From Nitrospirales bacterium (GTDB lineage Bacteria; Nitrospirota; Nitrospiria; Nitrospirales; UBA8639): DNA of 47,520 bases. The stretch lies in contig JAJDBO010000386.1 in NCBI GenBank assembly GCA_029261305.1, forward strand, positions 1-47,520, read 5' to 3'. The notes beneath the pieces are model-generated. The model had not been told where the DNA came from. It did not search any database and saw nothing but the letters and a program-made list of their open reading frames with translations. A program made the position numbers and the translations under genes. The stretch's first letter is position 1. The number at the start of each line of letters is the position of its first letter. Shown here one piece after another: positions 44,364 through 47,520 of the stretch.

Positions 44364-45140
44364 TTACGACCACGTTTTCCAGGGTGCACTCCCACTTTTC
44401 CAACTTTCATCCAAGGTTTTTTTATCCTGTAGCGTGTCCATTGGCTGCCAAAATCCGTAATGCTTATATGCGGACAACATCCCATCCTTAGCGAGATTCT
44501 GGAGGGGTTCCCGTTCCCAAACCGATGAGTCACCCTCTATGTAGTTCATGACCTTCGGCTCCAATACAAAAAACCCACCATTAACCCACGCTCCATCTCC
44601 CTGGGGTTTTTCCCGAAAGTGTTCAATCTTTGTTTCGCCTTCATGGAGGGAAAACGCGCCAAATCTTCCAGGTGGCTGAACAGCCGTCATTGTCGCCAAG
44701 GCACCCTGTTCTTTATGAAACCCAATAAGTTCCTTGATATCGACATCACTCACTCCGTCGCCATACGTCAAACAAAATGTTTCATCTCCAATGTACTTCT
44801 GGATACGTTTAATTCGTCCACCCGTCATTGTCACGTCGCCCGTATCAACAACCGTTACTTTCCACGGTTCGGCTCCATTTTGCAGCACCTGCATTTTGTT
44901 TCCACGAATATCAAAAGTAACATCGCAGGTGTGAAGAAAATAATTGGCAAAGTACTCTTTAATGACATGAGCCTTATACCCACAACAAATGATGAACTCA
45001 TCGATGCCACAAACTGAATAAATTTTCATGATATGCCAAAGAATAGGTTTGCTTCCGATTTCCACCATTGGTTTTGGACGCAATGTTGTTTCTTCCGATA
45101 GTCGAGTTCCCAACCCACCGGCTAAAATTACTGCTTTCAT
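44364..45140 (-). CDS. rfbF: Glucose-1-phosphate cytidylyltransferase
   Basis: This is a 258-residue nucleotidyltransferase that makes CDP-glucose from CTP and glucose 1-phosphate. The nucleotide loop is [18 protein letters not shown], then [30 protein letters not shown] with the metal-binding Asp, and [14 protein letters not shown]. The [12 protein letters not shown] version is typical of RfbF rather than RmlA. ATG at 45140 is chosen because GAAGGTG lies just upstream; the frame is open to 45182. It is the first gene of the minus-strand locus. The usual next enzymes, RfbG and RfbH, are absent from this window, so CDP-glucose must be used differently or completed elsewhere. Confidence 0.92.
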   Translation of the reverse strand: MKAVILAGGLGTRLSEETTLRPKPMVEIGSKPILWHIMKIYSVCGIDEFIICCGYKAHVIKEYFANYFLHTCDVTFDIRGNKMQVLQNGAEPWKVTVVDTGDVTMTGGRIKRIQKYIGDETFCLTYGDGVSDVDIKELIGFHKEQGALATMTAVQPPGRFGAFSLHEGETKIEHFREKPQGDGAWVNGGFFVLEPKVMNYIEGDSSVWEREPLQNLAKDGMLSAYKHYGFWQPMDTLQDKKTLDESWKSGSAPWKTWS

Positions 45141-45296
45141 AACGACACCTTCGTTTAAGTTTCTATTGGCTACGATCACCAATGTTAATAATAATGCATG
45201 ACCTGATTTTTAATATTATTTATTCCAACAAGTGGGATAATGAATCAAAGAACGTCTTTTCACCAAAACCTAGAAAATACACGTTCGCCATTTTTA

Positions 45297-45308
45297 CAGG
45301 CTGCCGCC
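45297..45308 (-). promoter_or_regulatory. ops-like sequence in the leader of the polysaccharide locus
   Basis: The minus strand reads GGCGGCAGCCTG, matching 10 of 12 bases of the ops element GGCGGTAGCGTG, which in enterobacteria recruits the antiterminator RfaH to long O-antigen operons. It lies about 157 bases before the rfbF start, the expected kind of place. The mismatch at the T that RfaH contacts weakens the case, and its distance from a promoter is unknown. Confidence 0.25.
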
Positions 45309-45606
45309 ATTTCGGAACATTTCCGATTCACCACAAAGTGCATTCTTTAGATTTTTCTCTCAACGAATCATTTTTGAAGATACGTTAAAATAAATCTTGA
45401 TCTGAATTTCCACAATACGTGCTTTGTCTCATTGACCAGGCTCTAGAGAAAAACGCAGTGCCGTTTTCAAAAAATTTTAATGGATGAACGAATCACATCA
45501 TCAACCAAAGGAGCTCAATCCTACTGAACACAGGCCCCATGAAACGAAACGATGATTCAGAAATTAATTTTTTTTGAAATGTAATAATTTGGAAGGGGGT
45601 GTAAAA

Positions 45607-45828
45607 ATGGACAAGCCTAACAATCACTTAACACGACTCGTCTTTAGTATGGCATACCAGGATGTGGCGAACTCGGCGGGACTTTCTTTTTCTTCAGGGA
45701 TACTTGCAGTGAGAACTAGGCCCAAAGGTTATTCAAATAGAGTCTACCATGGGCCATACGGTTGTGAAGTCCAACCATGCCACAGCCTCCTCCCTAGAGA
45801 GGCCCATTGGAGAATGTTCTTTTTATGA
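45607..45828 (+). CDS. Possible small protein of unknown function
   Basis: A 73-residue plus-strand frame starting MDKPNNHLTRLVFSMAYQDV and ending HSLLPREAHWRMFFL. The main support is a good ribosome binding site (GGAAGGGGGTG about six bases before the ATG). The protein has two Cys residues, no membrane segment and no motif that I recognise. Composition is not clearly coding. It could be a chance frame in the long intergenic region. Confidence 0.2.
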   Translation: MDKPNNHLTRLVFSMAYQDVANSAGLSFSSGILAVRTRPKGYSNRVYHGPYGCEVQPCHSLLPREAHWRMFFL

Positions 45829-46012
45829 TCGCTGCACGATTTTACCGACCTCCGCCAAGCCTAACTTGTTAAAGTGGCCACGAAGACTTCAAGCAGTTTC
45901 GAGCAGGTAGGTCGTGAGCTCTTTCCATATTCAATATTAACTTCTACCAGGAAGCGGCAGAGTGAGGTATTGCAGCTACACAAAAGGGGGAACGACGATT
46001 TGTTGGAAAGGA

Positions 46013-46040
46013 GAGGCACACCCAACGAGAGGTGTGCCTC
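46013..46040. terminator. Strong hairpin, possible terminator of the repeat-protein gene
   Basis: A perfect ten-base stem (gaggcacacc/ggtgtgcctc) with an eight-base loop, 219 bases past the stop of the repeat-protein gene. On the minus strand TCCTTTCC follows; on the plus strand ACTCATCAATTTT follows. Neither is a full T run, so it may be a transcript-end stabiliser rather than an intrinsic terminator. Confidence 0.4.
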
Positions 46041-46258
46041 ACTCATCAATTTTGTAATAGTATGGAGGCAAAGAACCTTCGACAAGCTCTAGGTTCAGAA
46101 CCATCTGAGTATTCTAGCCATTTATGTCTCCTGAACGCTCACCGCTAGAAGTAAGTTCATTTCTGATTATGAAGCTTACGCTCTAACCATCGAACAGATG
46201 GAACATTTCATGCCATTTCCATTTCTCCCTTCCGCACACTTTAACAAAGATCCTACGG

Positions 46259-47520
46259 TCATGGCGCCAAATGATAAGAAATAGACAGATGAGGCCGAGC
46301 CGCAATCGTACCGAACTCTGACGACCGAACTTTCACATTGACCGAACCATTGGGGACAAAGATCCACCCATGGTTAGCCGACGGATCATTGGCCCAAGCC
46401 TGCACGCTGGTCGTCACATCTATGGCGAGGGGTCCCGTACTCGATGTGCCTCCCGCCGCACTTACCAGCGCACCTAGATCTTCGGGTTGTACTCCAGGAT
46501 CTCCGCCGAAGGTATTAAAGGTTACCGATTCATCCCAATCCACGGCCACTTCATTGACACTGGCACCTGAACCGTCATCAAAGACTTCCAGGGTCAGAGT
46601 TGCTGACTCAATGGTTGCCCCGACAGGCACTTGGGCCACCTCACCACCAAACACATTGTCAAAACGCACGAGGGTAGACTTTTCCTCACTTTCATTCCAT
46701 CCTAAGAGGCCAGCAAGCCCTCTGGAAGTATTCGGGGAAGCTCCTCGTATCATCGTATCCGCAGTGCCAACATATCCATTGTCACCCTCTTGGAAACTTA
46801 AAAGAGAACTGACCGGCGTTGGATCCACCGTGATCGTCACGTCCGCAAAGGGTTGCAGCGCACTATCATCCGCTGTCAACCGTAAGACATACGTGCCTGG
46901 CTCACTGAAGCTCGCCGTCGTATCCACCGCTGTGGCATCCCCGAACGTCACGATCCCCGTCGCCGGCCCACTGAATTTCGTCCACCCCGTCGCCACCGTC
47001 GCTGGGGGATTCGGCAACCCATCATCCGTCACTGTCCCATCTAACGTCGCCGCCGCCGGGAAGACTATCGTCTGATTCGTCCCCGCATCCACCGTTGGCG
47101 CTTGATTGGTCACCACGGTAATTGTCACGTCCGCAAACGGTTGCAACGCACTATCATCCGCTGTCAGCCGCAGCACATACACGCCCGCCTCACTGAAGCT
47201 CGCCGTCGTATCCACCGCCGTCGCATCGCCAAACGTCACGATCCCCGTCACCGGCCCATCGAATTTCGTCCACTCCGTCGTCACGGTCGCCGGGGGATTC
47301 GGTAACCCATCATCCGTCACCGTCCCATCTAACGTCGCCGCTGCCGGGAACTCAATCGTTTGATCCGTCCCCGCATCAACCGTCGGCGCTTGATTGGTCA
47401 CCACGGTAATCGTCACATCCGCAAACGGTTGAAACGCACTATCATCCGCCGTCAACCGCAACACATACGTGCCCGCCTCACTGAAGTTGGCCGTCGTATC
47501 CACCGCCGTCGCATCGCCAA
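46259..47520 (-). CDS. Secreted repeat protein with C-terminal DNRLRE-type domain, 3' part
   Basis: The frame is open from the right edge to TGA at 46259, so the N-terminus lies outside. About 240 residues are PKD/Ig-like repeats of 96 residues each (APTVDAGTDQTIEFPAAATL, then YVLRLTADDSALQPFADVTI). A spacer then leads to the C-terminal 180 residues: SLLSFQEGDNGYVGTADTMI, STLVRFDN, VGATIESATLTLEVFDDGSG, and DVTTSVQAWANDPSANHGWI, the signature of DNRLRE (CBM96-like) domains. No LPXTG or PEP-CTERM signal is present at the end. It is probably an extracellular, carbohydrate-binding or adhesive protein. Composition is richer in GC than the rest of the window. A link to the adjacent polysaccharide is inferred from position only. 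Confidence 0.88.
   Translation of the reverse strand, partial: GDATAVDTTANFSEAGTYVLRLTADDSAFQPFADVTITVVTNQAPTVDAGTDQTIEFPAAATLDGTVTDDGLPNPPATVTTEWTKFDGPVTGIVTFGDATAVDTTASFSEAGVYVLRLTADDSALQPFADVTITVVTNQAPTVDAGTNQTIVFPAAATLDGTVTDDGLPNPPATVATGWTKFSGPATGIVTFGDATAVDTTASFSEPGTYVLRLTADDSALQPFADVTITVDPTPVSSLLSFQEGDNGYVGTADTMIRGASPNTSRGLAGLLGWNESEEKSTLVRFDNVFGGEVAQVPVGATIESATLTLEVFDDGSGASVNEVAVDWDESVTFNTFGGDPGVQPEDLGALVSAAGGTSSTGPLAIDVTTSVQAWANDPSANHGWIFVPNGSVNVKVRSSEFGTIAARPHLSISYHLAP
46823..47520 (-). repeat. Tandem 288-bp repeats encoding 96-residue Ig/PKD-like units
   Basis: Complete copies span about 47398-47111 and 47110-46823, and a partial copy reaches the right edge. The landmark cttgattggtcaccacggta recurs at 47101 and 47389, exactly 288 bases apart. 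Copies are nearly the same at DNA level, so copy number could change by recombination. Confidence 0.9.

Larger units (their letters stand above)
45141..46258. other. Long intergenic region upstream of the polysaccharide locus
   Basis: About 1.1 kb between rfbF and the repeat-protein gene. It should hold the main promoter of the locus on the minus strand. A possible pair is TTGATT (about 45243-45248) with an AT-rich -10 region some 18 bases on (AATAAATAATATT); this is weak. An ops-like 12-mer lies at 45297-45308. A plus-strand small frame at 45607-45828 and the hairpin at 46013-46040 are listed separately. A plus frame at 45874-46092 has no recognisable feature. Confidence 0.45.

Noticed and set aside
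45861..46085. 74-codon minus frame in the intergenic region
   Set aside because: No ribosome binding site or motif; overlaps the strong hairpin and an equally open plus frame.
46338..47075. 245-codon plus-strand open frame through the repeat protein gene
   Set aside because: It is antisense to a clear repeat and DNRLRE-domain gene. Repetitive GC-rich coding DNA often leaves the opposite strand open.
1..47520. Mobile elements, CRISPR array or RNA genes
   Set aside because: No transposase motif, regularly spaced direct repeats or cloverleaf/rRNA-like sequence was seen; gene relics explain the gaps better.

Overview
The window is bacterial DNA of roughly 45 % GC with dense, mostly minus-strand genes. 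It looks like one large surface-polysaccharide (O-antigen or exopolysaccharide) locus of a Gram-negative bacterium. The sigma factor style and gene mix would suit Nitrospirota, but nothing here proves the phylum. No rRNA, tRNA, CRISPR array or intact insertion sequence was seen.

Layout. 1-1170: 5' part of the housekeeping sigma factor gene rpoD, running off the left edge. 1.99-3.84 kb: a plus-strand polytopic membrane protein (MOP/ANK-like) convergent with a small XRE regulator that has a perfect palindrome just before its start codon. 4.2-45.1 kb: the polysaccharide locus, all intact genes on the minus strand, read from rfbF (45.1 kb) to a fused sugar-phosphate transferase/dehydratase (4.25 kb). 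45.1-46.26 kb: an intergenic region that probably carries the main promoter. 46.26-47.52 kb: the 3' part of a secreted repeat protein ending in a DNRLRE-type domain, running off the right edge.

How the genes work together. Sugar supply: RfbF (CDP-glucose), a UXS-like decarboxylase, Ugd (UDP-glucuronate), RfbC and a SAF-type oxidoreductase form a tightly overlapping block at 40-45 kb. A second UDP-HexNAc dehydrogenase, two DegT aminotransferases, a hexapeptide acyltransferase and the dehydratase half of the fusion make amino and uronic sugars. Chain building: at least seven cytosolic glycosyltransferases (GT2 and GT4) and a phosphoglycosyl transferase that starts the chain on polyprenyl phosphate. 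An HAD-UbiA fusion plus a GT-C-like membrane protein probably add a periplasmic polyprenyl-phosphate-sugar branch. Decoration: sulfotransferase, APH-like kinase, CapK-type adenylating enzyme, ChbG-type deacetylase, PhyH-type dioxygenase and an AsnB amidotransferase. Export: Wzm/Wzt with a long Wzt C-terminal domain, and an O-antigen ligase.

The locus shows heavy turnover. I find decayed fragments of a nucleotide-sugar dehydrogenase, of asnB, of a GT4 gene and of unidentified genes in the gaps. One GT4 gene is frameshifted at a run of nine A. The ugd gene has an in-frame TAG 30 sense codons before the end expected for its family. The asnB and GT4 fragments show that an asnB-GT4 pair was once tandemly duplicated.
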